Below are positions 8,048 through 16,731 of a stretch of DNA of 64,000 bases, piece by piece. The position numbers and the translations under genes are program-made. The notes beneath the pieces were generated by a model. That model saw nothing but the letters and a program-made list of their open reading frames with translations, did not search any database and had not been told where the DNA came from. Where the stretch lies: positions 1,488,001 through 1,552,000 of the forward strand of contig CAWGQE010000003.1 of assembly GCA_963824705.1 (NCBI GenBank), read 5' to 3'. Every line of letters begins with the position of its first letter. The stretch's first letter is position 1. Origin of the DNA: VRUE01 sp963824705 (GTDB taxonomy: Bacteria; Actinomycetota; Thermoleophilia; Solirubrobacterales; 70-9).

Positions 8048-9063
8048 CCACCCGCAGCAGAGACGCCTAATAGGTGGCCTGCTGCCAGGGCAGCGGCAAA
8101 GAAGAGTTCGTCTTCCTCGATACCCCGACCCATCGTTCGGGCCGGGAGCCCGGCGGCGGCGTAGCCCGCTAGATCGGGCTGAGCTGCGTGGAGCTGGTGG
8201 CGGTCGCCCGCTGCGTTTGTGAGCTGCGCCGCCACCTCGGGATGATCTGGCGGCAGCGGTACCCCCACCCCACCCAGCAGCAGTTCGAGGACGGTCAGCG
8301 TGTGGTGGCTCACGCCCTGATGGCGCTCGCGGGGATCGGCTTCCGACAATCGGGGCGAGAGGAGCGTTGGCAGGCCAAGTGCCAGGGCGGCGTGGGCGCT
8401 GTCCAGGGCCGCCATGCCGCCGTGGCCCAAGCGGGTCTCGGAGCCGATGATGCCTGGGCCCGGGCCGACGAGTGCGGCGTCCCAGCCGAGGCCGTTGGTG
8501 GCGGCATCCAGCGCTCCGGCGACTGAGAGCGCCTCGTGCTCGCCGCCATATGCGGGCGCCGCGGTAATGTGCCCGCGAAGCAGGTCGCGTTCGCGCAACT
8601 GGACGACATCGCGGGAGAGCGAGCCGGGCAGAGCGCCGCCGCCCGTTTGCACATAGCCGATCCCCAGGCCTGGTGAAGCCTGCGCCGCTGCCCATGCGGC
8701 GGGCGCGAGGTGTCCGTGCAGCGGTAGGACCAATACCGACATCAATCGCCCACCCGCTTCGGGTGGAAGCTCGACGGGATCGACCGGGTGCTGAAGCGAG
8801 GTGTAGTTGAGCTTCATCACGTGCTCGCGGCTCTCGACGGTTGCACCGAGACCGCGGGTCAGGTTGACGTGGACGACGTCAAAGCCGCCGGAACCGAGCC
8901 CCAGGTCGAGCGCTGCGACGTTGACGATCACCTCGTCGCCCCTGCGCATCTCGCCCAGCAGCACTTCGTCGGCCCAGGCCGCTCGCCGCGTGCCGTCGAT
9001 CTCGACCATCAGGGGCTCCTCGTCGACGACGAGCCCCCGGCGCAGCTTCAGCCGACCACTCAC
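8038..9063 (-). CDS. DUF3866 family protein
   Basis: A 341-residue protein matching the DUF3866 family of actinobacteria as I remember it; the family has no established function. Visible are an N-terminal beta-rich part with VVHVNLTRGLGATVESREHVMK and a Gly-rich Rossmann-like segment GLGWDAALVGPGPGIIGS. A conserved stretch GHGGMAALDSAHAALALG and a HHTLTVLELLL segment follow. There is no signal peptide. The start ATG overlaps the stop of the M20 peptidase by 4 bp, so the two are co-translated. The placing between pyrG and xerD suggests a housekeeping role but does not define it. Confidence 0.8.
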   Translation of the reverse strand: MSGRLKLRRGLVVDEEPLMVEIDGTRRAAWADEVLLGEMRRGDEVIVNVAALDLGLGSGGFDVVHVNLTRGLGATVESREHVMKLNYTSLQHPVDPVELPPEAGGRLMSVLVLPLHGHLAPAAWAAAQASPGLGIGYVQTGGGALPGSLSRDVVQLRERDLLRGHITAAPAYGGEHEALSVAGALDAATNGLGWDAALVGPGPGIIGSETRLGHGGMAALDSAHAALALGLPTLLSPRLSEADPRERHQGVSHHTLTVLELLLGGVGVPLPPDHPEVAAQLTNAAGDRHQLHAAQPDLAGYAAAGLPARTMGRGIEEDELFFAAALAAGHLLGVSAAGGTG

Positions 9064-10172
9064 CCTGGCGCGGTCTCGGCGGCGGCCTGCATGATCGCCT
9101 CACAGACCTCGAGCATCGCATCGAGGTCCGCGGCCGCAACCCGCTCGTTCGACGTGTGGACGTCCTTCGGGCCGTTGGCGAGCAGGACACAGTCGAAGCC
9201 ATCCAGGCGCAGCGCGTTGGCGTCGCTGCCACCGCCGATTGTGGTGCGGACGGGCTCGTGGCCGGCACCGCGCAGGCCTGCTTCGGCCAGCGTAAGCGCC
9301 TTCGAGTCGTTGGGGATCTGGTAGCCGCGGAAGAGCTCTTCCACCCGCACATCGGCGTCACAGCCGTGCTCGCTGGCACCCCAGGCGCAGGCCTCGGTGA
9401 TCTCACCGGCGACGGCCGCGGCCCGGTCGGCGTCGAGGCTGCGCGTCTCGGCGACGATGTCGCAGTGCCCGGGCACGACGTTCCCCGACGTGCCGCCTGA
9501 AATCAGGCCGACGTTGGCGGTCGTACCCGCGTCGATCCGACCCAGCTCCATCCGCGCAATCGCAGCAGCGGCGGCGGCGATCGCGCTGTTCCCGTCGTCC
9601 GGTTCGATCCCGGCGTGAGCCTCGACCCCGACGAAATCCGCCCGGATCTTCTGTTGCGTGGGAGTCGCCACGATCACCTCGCCGACCGGGCCGGCGTGGT
9701 CGAGGACAAAGCCGCAGTCCGCCCGCAGCTTGCTCACGTCGAATGCCCTTGCGCCGCGCAGGCCCTGCTCCTCGGCGACGGTCAGCAACAGCTCGATACC
9801 GACCGGCGGGGGCTCGGCCGCGTGGCGAGCGACCAACTCGACGAAGACCGCGACCGCCGCCTTGTTGTCGGCACCGAGGATCGTCTCGCCGCGGCTGCGA
9901 AAGACCCCTTCGTCGTTGACGACCTCGATCTGACCGGAGTGCGGCACGGTGTCGATGTGGGCGCAGAACATCGCCCAGTGGTCGGAGCGCCCAGGTAAGC
10001 GGGCCACGATGTTGCCCGCTCCGGCTTCGGCCGGCCCGGCGGCGTCGTCCTCGCTGACCTCGAGCCCGAGCGCCCTCAACTCGGCAACGATCGTGTCGGC
10101 GACCTCGCGCTCCTCCCCGGTCGGACTGCGGATCTCACAGAGCCGAACGAACGTCTCATGCAGCCTCTCCAC
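9060..10172 (-). CDS. M20-family metallopeptidase (PepT-like)
   Basis: A 370-residue zinc peptidase of the M20 clan, closest in layout to tripeptidase T-like enzymes. Metal ligands and the catalytic site are visible in CAHIDTVPHSG, GADNKAAVAVF, the Glu-Glu pair in TVAEEQGL, and DHAGPVGEV. The middle DFVGVEAHAG-like stretch marks the dimerisation/lid domain. It is probably cytosolic and acts on small peptides. The start is GTG at 10172, 10 bp after the pyrG stop, so it is in the same transcript. Confidence 0.85.
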   Translation of the reverse strand: MERLHETFVRLCEIRSPTGEEREVADTIVAELRALGLEVSEDDAAGPAEAGAGNIVARLPGRSDHWAMFCAHIDTVPHSGQIEVVNDEGVFRSRGETILGADNKAAVAVFVELVARHAAEPPPVGIELLLTVAEEQGLRGARAFDVSKLRADCGFVLDHAGPVGEVIVATPTQQKIRADFVGVEAHAGIEPDDGNSAIAAAAAAIARMELGRIDAGTTANVGLISGGTSGNVVPGHCDIVAETRSLDADRAAAVAGEITEACAWGASEHGCDADVRVEELFRGYQIPNDSKALTLAEAGLRGAGHEPVRTTIGGGSDANALRLDGFDCVLLANGPKDVHTSNERVAAADLDAMLEVCEAIMQAAAETAPG

Positions 10173-10182
10173 GTGGGACAGG

Positions 10183-11859
10183 CTAACTCTGCTGCGCTAC
10201 GGAGGAAGAGTCCTCCGGCTCCGCTTCGATCTCGCCGCCTTCGGCGGGCTGCTCGCCCGCGTGCTGGGCCGCGGCGCCGACGAACTCTCGGAAGAGTGGC
10301 TCGGGCCGGTTGGGCCGCGAGTTGAACTCGGGGTGGAACTGGGACGCGACAAAGAACGGGTGGTCGGGCAGCTCGATCATCTCGACCAGGCGCTCGTCGG
10401 GCGAGGTACCCCCGCAGACAAGCCCCTCGTCTTCGAGCCGGCGGCGCAACTGGATGTTGACCTCGTAACGATGGCGGTGGCGCTTGTAGATGACCTGCTC
10501 GCCGAAGATCTCGCGCGCTCGCGTGCCTTCGTGGAGTTTCACCGGGTCGGCGCCGAGCCGCATCGTGCCGCCCATCTCGGAGACTTCCTTCTGCTCGGGC
10601 AGCAGGTCGACGACCGGGAAAGGCGTCTCGGGGTCGAACTCCGAGGAGTTGGCCCCCTCCATCCCCGCCACCGTGCGGGCGAACTCGACCACGGCGATCT
10701 GCATCCCCAGGCAGATGCCCAGATAGGGGATCGAGCGCTCGCGGGCGATCCGCGCCGCTTCGACCTTGCCCTCGATGCCGCGCTCGCCGAAGCCGCCCGG
10801 GATCAGCACGCCGTCGGCGTTCTCCAGCTTCTCCGGATCGAAGTTCTCCGAGTCGACCAGCTCGACCTCAACCTCCACCCCGTGATGGAAGCCGCCGTGC
10901 TCGAGCGCCTCGATCACCGACTTGTAGGCGTCGGCCAGCTGCACGTACTTGCCGACCAGGGCGATCTTCACCTTGCCCGAGGCCTCATCGGCGCGGCGCA
11001 CCATCGCCTCCCACTCGCTCAAATCCGAGGCGGGCGCCTCCATACCGAAGTGGTCGAGCACGAGGTCGTCGACGCCTTCGGCGCGGAAGACCAGCGGCAC
11101 CTTGTAGATGTTGTCGACGTCGTGAGCCGAGATCACGGCGTCGACCGGCAAGCTGGCGAAGAGCGCGATCTTGCTGCGGATCTCGCGGTCGAGGCGGCTC
11201 TCGGAGCGGCATACCAAGGCATGCGGCTGGACCCCGATCCGGCGCAGCTCGTTGACCGAGTGCTGGGTCGGCTTGGTCTTCAGTTCCCCGGCGTGGCCGA
11301 CGTAGGGCACCAGGGTCAGGTGGACGAACATGGCGCGCTTCGGGCCGAGGTCGGTGTAGAGCTGGCGGATCGACTCGAGGAAGGGCAGCGACTCGATGTC
11401 GCCGACGGTTCCGCCGATCTCGGTGAGGACGAAGTCGACCGATTGCGACTCGGCGACGATCAGGATGCGGTTCTTGATCTCGTCGGTGATGTGCGGGATC
11501 ACCTGCACCGTGGCGCCGAGGTAGTCGCCACGCCGCTCACGATTGATCACCGTGTTGTAGACCGAACCGGCGGTGACGTTGGAGGCACGCGAGGTGTTCT
11601 CGTCGGTGAAGCGCTCGTAGTGGCCGAGGTCGAGGTCGGTCTCGGCGCCGTCCTCGGTGACGAAGACCTCGCCGTGCTGGAAGGGACTCATCGTCCCCGG
11701 GTCGACGTTGATGTACGGGTCGAACTTCTGCAGCTGCACCCGGTAGCCGCGAGAGACGAGGAGGCGACCTATCGAGGCGGCGGCGATTCCCTTGCCGAGG
11801 GCCGAGACAACCCCGCCGGTGACGAAGATGAAGCGCGTGTCTCCGCTCGTCCTGCTCAT
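10183..11859 (-). CDS. pyrG: CTP synthase
   Basis: A 558-residue enzyme making CTP from UTP, ATP and glutamine. The N-terminal synthetase domain starts with TRFIFVTGGVVSALGKGI (P-loop) and includes QKFDPYINVDPGTMSP. The C-terminal class I glutamine amidotransferase domain has the nucleophile Cys in GICLGMQ and the His-Glu pair in SQFHPEF. It ends with a Glu/Ser-rich tail of about 30 residues beyond the amidotransferase fold. The gene order steB-(GT4)-pyrG-x-xerD matches M. tuberculosis. Confidence 0.98.
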   Translation of the reverse strand: MSRTSGDTRFIFVTGGVVSALGKGIAAASIGRLLVSRGYRVQLQKFDPYINVDPGTMSPFQHGEVFVTEDGAETDLDLGHYERFTDENTSRASNVTAGSVYNTVINRERRGDYLGATVQVIPHITDEIKNRILIVAESQSVDFVLTEIGGTVGDIESLPFLESIRQLYTDLGPKRAMFVHLTLVPYVGHAGELKTKPTQHSVNELRRIGVQPHALVCRSESRLDREIRSKIALFASLPVDAVISAHDVDNIYKVPLVFRAEGVDDLVLDHFGMEAPASDLSEWEAMVRRADEASGKVKIALVGKYVQLADAYKSVIEALEHGGFHHGVEVEVELVDSENFDPEKLENADGVLIPGGFGERGIEGKVEAARIARERSIPYLGICLGMQIAVVEFARTVAGMEGANSSEFDPETPFPVVDLLPEQKEVSEMGGTMRLGADPVKLHEGTRAREIFGEQVIYKRHRHRYEVNIQLRRRLEDEGLVCGGTSPDERLVEMIELPDHPFFVASQFHPEFNSRPNRPEPLFREFVGAAAQHAGEQPAEGGEIEAEPEDSSSVAQQS

Positions 11860-11929
11860 TACGCGAGGCCGAATCCCGGTCGCATCGCAATCTGATTCTC
11901 TGCGGACGGGATTCGGTCGAAGCCTTTAC

Positions 11930-12763
11930 TCATCTGCCGAGCGAGTCTAGCCAGCGCAAGGGCGGAACCGAGTCGACCGTCCGCGAAATAGACCGCAACT
12001 CGCCGAAAACGGTCAGTGCGACGACCAACGCAAGGGCGATCAGCCTCCCGGTTCCGCTCAGCGTCGTCAGCAGCCAGACCCCACCGATCGCCCCGACGAG
12101 GTTGGAACCGGTGTCACCGAGCATCGCCCGTTCGCGCAGGGTGAACCAGGCGCCGACCAGCACCGGGCCGGCGAAGATCCCGAGCAAGTCGAGGGGCGCA
12201 ATGGTCCAAGCGCCCAGGCAGAGCCCGGCCCCGAGCAAGGCCAGGCCCTTCTCCGCCCGCCCGGGCCGCAAGTCGAGCAGGTTGAAGGCGTTGGTGGCGA
12301 GGATCAGCAGCGCCACATCAGCGAGGTAGCGCCACGATTCGAGGCCGCGACCGGAGACGACATAGGCCGCGAGGGCGAGCGCCCCGATCGCCTTGATCGC
12401 GCCGGTCGAGAGCCGTCCCTGACGAAGCGCCTCGGCGTGACCTCGCCAGCCGCGCGGCGATCCGGCCGCCTCCCCCCGGCCCAGCGAGTCGTCGAGAAAG
12501 CCGAGGAAGGCGACGCCGATCACGTACGGCAGCCAGCGGCGCAGTTCGGGATCGAGCAGTTCCAGGTCGCCGCGGTCGTCAAGGAAGGCGAGGGGGGCGA
12601 GCGCCACCAGCGCCGCGGTCGCCAGCACCGCGCCAAGCGGGAAGGCCAGGCGAGCGCCGCGGAAGTTCTCCCGCACCAGGCCGGCGTCGAGCAGCCCTCG
12701 GATCCCGGCCGGAACGACCAGCAGCGCCACCGCGATCGCCACGGGAAAGCCGATCCAGGTCAT
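11930..12763 (-). CDS. MraY/WecA-like polyprenyl-phosphate phosphoglycosyltransferase (GT4 family)
   Basis: A 277-residue multi-pass membrane protein with about eight hydrophobic segments. The conserved Asp-Asp (FLGFLDDSLG), the Asn-rich NAFNLLDLRPGR and MLGDTGSNLVG are the magnesium and nucleotide-sugar signatures of the MraY/WecA family, which couple a UDP-linked sugar phosphate to a polyprenyl phosphate. It is shorter than MraY and lacks the histidine-rich loop, so it is unlikely to be the main peptidoglycan enzyme. Its ATG overlaps the steB stop by 4 bp, so it is co-expressed with the SteA/SteB envelope proteins. Confidence 0.82.
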   Translation of the reverse strand: MTWIGFPVAIAVALLVVPAGIRGLLDAGLVRENFRGARLAFPLGAVLATAALVALAPLAFLDDRGDLELLDPELRRWLPYVIGVAFLGFLDDSLGRGEAAGSPRGWRGHAEALRQGRLSTGAIKAIGALALAAYVVSGRGLESWRYLADVALLILATNAFNLLDLRPGRAEKGLALLGAGLCLGAWTIAPLDLLGIFAGPVLVGAWFTLRERAMLGDTGSNLVGAIGGVWLLTTLSGTGRLIALALVVALTVFGELRSISRTVDSVPPLRWLDSLGR

Positions 12764-13626
12764 TCGTGCGGTGCCAGCAGGTCGGGCAGGAGGCGGTCGG
12801 CGCTGCCCTTGATGCCGAAGCTTCCCTCGGCGCCAAGCAGAGAGAAGACGGTTGCCAGTCGCCCGGCGACCAGGTCGACGTCGTCGACGCTGGAGAGGTC
12901 GTTGCCGGCGAAGAAGGAGACCGACGACGGTTCGGCTTCGCTGCTCTCGACCCCGACGGCCGGCGTGTGCGTCGCGGTGATGCCCTTCGCCATCCCGGCC
13001 TCGATCCGGCCGACGACCGAGCGCTGGACCAGGCCCATGTCCTGCGGCTGGTTGCGGACGACGATCACCGCGTCGAGCGCGCCGAAGTTGCCGCTGGCGC
13101 GCGAGAAGAGGTGGCTGCGCACCGGTTCCAACAGCGTCCCGCCGCGCACCAGCTGGCGCCCGAGCCCGACCCCGAGAGCGGTCTGGGCGTCGGGGTCGCG
13201 GGCAACCTTGGCGAAGCGGGTCTTGGCCAGATCGGCGGCGAGACCGCTGGTGTCGACCGGCTCGCGAACGACGCCGACGCCGACCAGATGCCCGCCCGCC
13301 GGCGCCAGAGCCGCCTCGATCGCTGCGTAGACGCCACCCGGCAGATCGCCAAAGGCGATCAGGCCGATCCGGCGCCCTCGCAGCCGGTCGCGGACGAGGA
13401 CCGGGTAGACCCGGCTGGAGAACTCGTTGGCGCGGCCCAGTTCGCCGCTCAGCTCGTCGGCCTGTTCGCGTGCGTCCTGAAGGTTGCCGGTGAGGCTGTG
13501 CTCCAGGTCCTTGCGCGTGTTGGAGAGCGTGTCGCCGCCAAACTCGGCGCCGATCAGGATCCCGATCGCAAGTGCGAGGAAGACGGCGATCAGCGACGTG
13601 GCGTGATAGCGAGCGCTGTAACCCAT
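12760..13626 (-). CDS. steB: SteB / MctB-like envelope protein (copper transporter family)
   Basis: A 288-residue protein with one N-terminal membrane anchor (residues about 11-27) starting MGYSARYH, a coiled-coil segment after it, and an extracytoplasmic domain. This matches Rv1698 (MctB) of M. tuberculosis and SteB of Corynebacterium, placed between steA and pyrG exactly as there. MctB was linked to copper efflux, and SteB forms a complex with SteA that affects cell separation and peptidoglycan hydrolysis. Which role holds here cannot be told from sequence. No Cys/Met-rich copper motif is obvious. Confidence 0.88.
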   Translation of the reverse strand: MGYSARYHATSLIAVFLALAIGILIGAEFGGDTLSNTRKDLEHSLTGNLQDAREQADELSGELGRANEFSSRVYPVLVRDRLRGRRIGLIAFGDLPGGVYAAIEAALAPAGGHLVGVGVVREPVDTSGLAADLAKTRFAKVARDPDAQTALGVGLGRQLVRGGTLLEPVRSHLFSRASGNFGALDAVIVVRNQPQDMGLVQRSVVGRIEAGMAKGITATHTPAVGVESSEAEPSSVSFFAGNDLSSVDDVDLVAGRLATVFSLLGAEGSFGIKGSADRLLPDLLAPHE

Positions 13627-13661
13627 CGGCGGGGAAGGCTAGACGCTCACCGCGGAGCGCA

Positions 13662-14849
13662 TTAAAAACCGAGCCAGATCTTGACCTTCAACCAGAGCAG
13701 TTCGACGAGGTCGTTGAGCGCCGGCGAGCTGATCACGACTATCGTCAGCAGGATCGCGAAGGCGACGAGGAAGAGCGCGACCGGCGCAAACGTCGAGGGT
13801 GGGTTGTAGAGCCGGCTGACCCCCTTCGCGTCGACCAGCTTCTCGCCGATCCGCAGCCGGGTGAGGAAGGTCGAGGACATGCCCCCCCGCTTGCGGTCGA
13901 GGAACTCGATCAGGTTGAAGTGGGCACCGACGCTGACGATCAGGTCCGCGCCCTTCTCGTAGGACATCAGCATCGCGACGTCCTCGCTGGTGCCGGCGGC
14001 GGGGACGAGCGTGTGCTCCAGCCCCAGCTCCAGCAGTCGCTCGCGGCCCGGCGCCCGCCCGTCGGGGTAAGCGTGGACGATCAGCTCCGCGCCGCAACGA
14101 AGCGCCTCGTCGCCCGCCGAGTCCATGTCGCCGAGGATCACATCGGGCTTCAGTCCTGCTTCGAGGCACCCGTTTGCGCCGCCATCGACCGCGACGATCA
14201 ACGGGCGGACGTCGCGTATGTAGGCATTCAGCGCCTTCAGGTCGCGTCGGTGCCGGTCGCCCCGAACGACGATCAGCACCTGGCGATCCCTGAATACCGT
14301 CCTGGTCGCCGGGTAGTCGATCGCACCGGTGAGCAGGTCGGCCTCCTGGCGAACGTGGGCAACGGTGTTCTCCGCGAACTCGGCGAGCGCCTCGTCGATC
14401 CGTTCGCGCTGCTCGACAAGGCGGGTCTCCAGCTCTTCGACCTCCAGCACGTCGCCCCGCAGGACCTCGCGCCCGCCGCGACTAACCGTGCCGGCGGAGA
14501 TCGTCAGGTCGGCGCCGTCGTCGAGCAGCTCGAACGGGTCGGCGTCGATCGCATCGACCAAGACCACGCCCGAGCGGACCAGGAGCAGCGGCCCGGCGTT
14601 CGGATAGCGACCGTCGCTGGACTGCGCGGCGTTGATCACGGCGCCGACACCCGTGGCGATCAGCTCCTCGGCCGCGATGCGGTCGACGTTGAGGTGGTCG
14701 ATCACGGCAACGTCCCCGGGCCGCAGCCGCTTGACCAAGTCCTTGGTGCGGCGCCCCAGCCGAGCGGTGCCGTGGATCGCCTCCCCCGCGGCCGCCCCGT
14801 TGCGACGCGATAGCAGCGCAGGGAAGCGACGGCGACTGGCGGTAGCCAC
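13662..14849 (-). CDS. steA: SteA, putative cytokinetic-ring protein
   Basis: A 395-residue homologue of Rv1697/SteA. It carries a domain resembling thiamin pyrophosphokinase with AVDGGANGCLEAGLKPDVI and LGDMDSAGDEAL, followed by SVGAHFNLIEFLDRKRGG. A single C-terminal transmembrane helix lies at about residues 355-380, leaving a short tail. In corynebacteria SteA and SteB localise to the septum and link divisome activity with cell-wall hydrolysis. recN lies 21 bp upstream and steB 35 bp downstream, so recN-steA-steB-GT4 form one operon. Confidence 0.92.
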   Translation of the reverse strand: MATASRRRFPALLSRRNGAAAGEAIHGTARLGRRTKDLVKRLRPGDVAVIDHLNVDRIAAEELIATGVGAVINAAQSSDGRYPNAGPLLLVRSGVVLVDAIDADPFELLDDGADLTISAGTVSRGGREVLRGDVLEVEELETRLVEQRERIDEALAEFAENTVAHVRQEADLLTGAIDYPATRTVFRDRQVLIVVRGDRHRRDLKALNAYIRDVRPLIVAVDGGANGCLEAGLKPDVILGDMDSAGDEALRCGAELIVHAYPDGRAPGRERLLELGLEHTLVPAAGTSEDVAMLMSYEKGADLIVSVGAHFNLIEFLDRKRGGMSSTFLTRLRIGEKLVDAKGVSRLYNPPSTFAPVALFLVAFAILLTIVVISSPALNDLVELLWLKVKIWLGF

Positions 14850-14870
14850 GGGGAGCAGGTTACAGCCGTG

Positions 14871-16553
14871 CTACGCGGCGGCGAGGAGCTCGCGGGCATG
14901 CTTGTCCGCAGCCTCGCCGGCGCTCTCGCCGCCGAGCATGCGACGGATCTCCTCGACCACGCCCTCGCCGTCGAGGCGCTGCACGGTGGCCGCGGCCCGC
15001 TTGCCGCTGAGGTCCTTCTCCAGCCGGAAGTGGGTCGGCGCCAGCGAGGCGACCTGGGGCAGGTGAGTGATGCAGAGGACCTGGCGCCCCTCGCCGATCA
15101 CGCGCAGGCGCTCACCGACGATGCGGGCGGTTTTTCCACCGACGCCGGCGTCGATCTCGTCAAAAACCAGCGTCCCGGCCCCAGCACCCTCACCGAGCCC
15201 GCTCAAGGCCAGCATCACGCGGGAGAGCTCACCCCCGGATGCCGCGTCGCGCAGCGGCGCCGGAGCCATGCCGGGATTGGGTGAGATCAACAGCTCGACC
15301 GACTCGCGACCGTTTGCCCCGAACCCGTCGGGATGCGGCTCCATCTCGACCTCGAGCCTGGCGCCTGGCATCGCCAGCCGCTCGAGCTCCTCGGCGACTC
15401 GCTCTCGGAGCGGCGCAGCGGCGGCAGCCCGCCCCTTACTCAGCCGCTTGCCGAGCTTCTCGCGCCGCACTTCGGCGGCGGAAAGAGCGGCCTGCGCCTC
15501 GGCACCGCGGGTCTCGGTGCCCTCCAGCCGCTCGATCTCGGCCCGGCAACGCTCGGCGTGGGCGAGCACCGACCCGACGCTGCCGCCGTGCTTGCGCCGC
15601 AGGCGGTCGATCGCTTCCAAGCGCTCCTCGACCGCGGCGAGACGGCCCGGGTCGGCCTCGATCCCGTCGAGGTAGCCACGCAGCTCCGCGGCGACGTCGC
15701 CCAACTCGACGGCCACAGCCGCCAGGCGCTCGGCCAGCGAGTCGAGATCGGCATCGACGCCGACGACGCCGTGCAGGAGCGACTCGGCCGCGGCCAGGGC
15801 GCTCGCTGCCCCACCGCCGTCCTCGTCGGCTCCGGCGGCGCCGGCCAGGGCACCGCCTGCCGCCTCGCGCAATCCCTCCGCGTGGCGCAGACGCTCGCGC
15901 TCGCTGGACAACTCGGCCTCCTCGGCCGGGTCGGGGGCCACCTCTTCGATCTCCGCGAGCTCGTAGCGGTAGAGATCGAGGTCGCGCTCGCGGCTGCCGT
16001 CGCGCTCGCGCAGCTCGGCCAGCTCCGCATCGAGCTTTGCGCACTCGCGGTGCGACTCGCGGTAAGCCTCCCGGAGAGCCAGGTGCCCGGCGCCGGCAAA
16101 ACCGTCGAGCACCTCCATTTGCGCCGAGGAGATCGTCAGCTTGCGGTGCTCGTGCTGGCCGTAGAAGGCGAGTAAGCGCCCACCGAGCAGCTTCAAGTCG
16201 GAGGCCGAGGCAGCCCGGCCGGCGAGGAAGGCGGCGGTCCGCCCCGACGCCGACACGCGGCGCCCGAGGACGATCTCCTCCACGCCCTCCGGCAGTCGCT
16301 CGGCGACCTCCTTCATCTCAGGCTCGGCCAGCAATCCCCGCGGGAGATCGAAGACGCCCTCGACCCAGGCCTCCTCGGCCCCCGGCCGGACGATCTGCGG
16401 CCGCGCCTTGCCCCCCATCAGCAGGTCGAGCGAGTGCGCAAGCACCGTCTTGCCGGCGCCGGTCTCACCGGTGATCGCGTTCAGTCCCTCCCCCAGCCGC
16501 AATTCAGCTCGCTCTATAAGCAGCAAATTCTCGATCCGCAGCTCGCGCAACAC
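14871..16553 (-). CDS. recN: DNA repair protein RecN
   Basis: A 560-residue SMC-like ATPase for double-strand-break repair. The N-terminal Walker A is in NAITGETGAGKTVL. Two long Glu/Arg/Ala-rich coiled-coil stretches flank the centre (about residues 150-370). The C-terminal half has the ABC signature SGGELSRVMLAL and Walker B LVFDEIDAGVGG. The family in this phylum is usually found between nadK and steA. Here an MFS gene separates it from nadK. Confidence 0.96.
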   Translation of the reverse strand: MLRELRIENLLLIERAELRLGEGLNAITGETGAGKTVLAHSLDLLMGGKARPQIVRPGAEEAWVEGVFDLPRGLLAEPEMKEVAERLPEGVEEIVLGRRVSASGRTAAFLAGRAASASDLKLLGGRLLAFYGQHEHRKLTISSAQMEVLDGFAGAGHLALREAYRESHRECAKLDAELAELRERDGSRERDLDLYRYELAEIEEVAPDPAEEAELSSERERLRHAEGLREAAGGALAGAAGADEDGGGAASALAAAESLLHGVVGVDADLDSLAERLAAVAVELGDVAAELRGYLDGIEADPGRLAAVEERLEAIDRLRRKHGGSVGSVLAHAERCRAEIERLEGTETRGAEAQAALSAAEVRREKLGKRLSKGRAAAAAPLRERVAEELERLAMPGARLEVEMEPHPDGFGANGRESVELLISPNPGMAPAPLRDAASGGELSRVMLALSGLGEGAGAGTLVFDEIDAGVGGKTARIVGERLRVIGEGRQVLCITHLPQVASLAPTHFRLEKDLSGKRAAATVQRLDGEGVVEEIRRMLGGESAGEAADKHARELLAAA

Positions 16554-16588
16554 ACGCTTCTTCTAGCACCTGGCGCGGCGGGTCCTGT

Positions 16589-16711
16589 CGTCGGGTGGGG
16601 GTGCCCTCCTGGTGCTGCGATCTGCTCCGGGCAGAGGGATGGCCTCAAGTCGAGGGACGAGATGCTGCCCTCCGCAGACTCCGCACGGGCGGAGGACACC
16701 CCCACCCGACG
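16589..16711. terminator. Long-range hairpin between the MFS gene and recN
   Basis: The arm 16589-16603 pairs perfectly with 16697-16711 (15 bp). After one mismatch, 16605-16609 pairs with 16691-16695. The enclosed loop of about 81 nt is GC-rich and can fold further. It lies 21 bp beyond the MFS stop and 36 bp before the recN start, so it could end the upstream transcript or act in the recN leader. Confidence 0.5.
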
Positions 16712-16731
16712 CCACCCACCGCGAGAGGCGT

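Noticed and set aside
9949..11895. A long plus-strand open frame antisense to pyrG
   Set aside because: It is an artefact of high-GC coding sequence: His/Gly/Arg/Asp-rich with no motif, while the opposite strand encodes a full CTP synthase. The same holds for the long antisense frames over 28003-30309, 43630-45783 and others.
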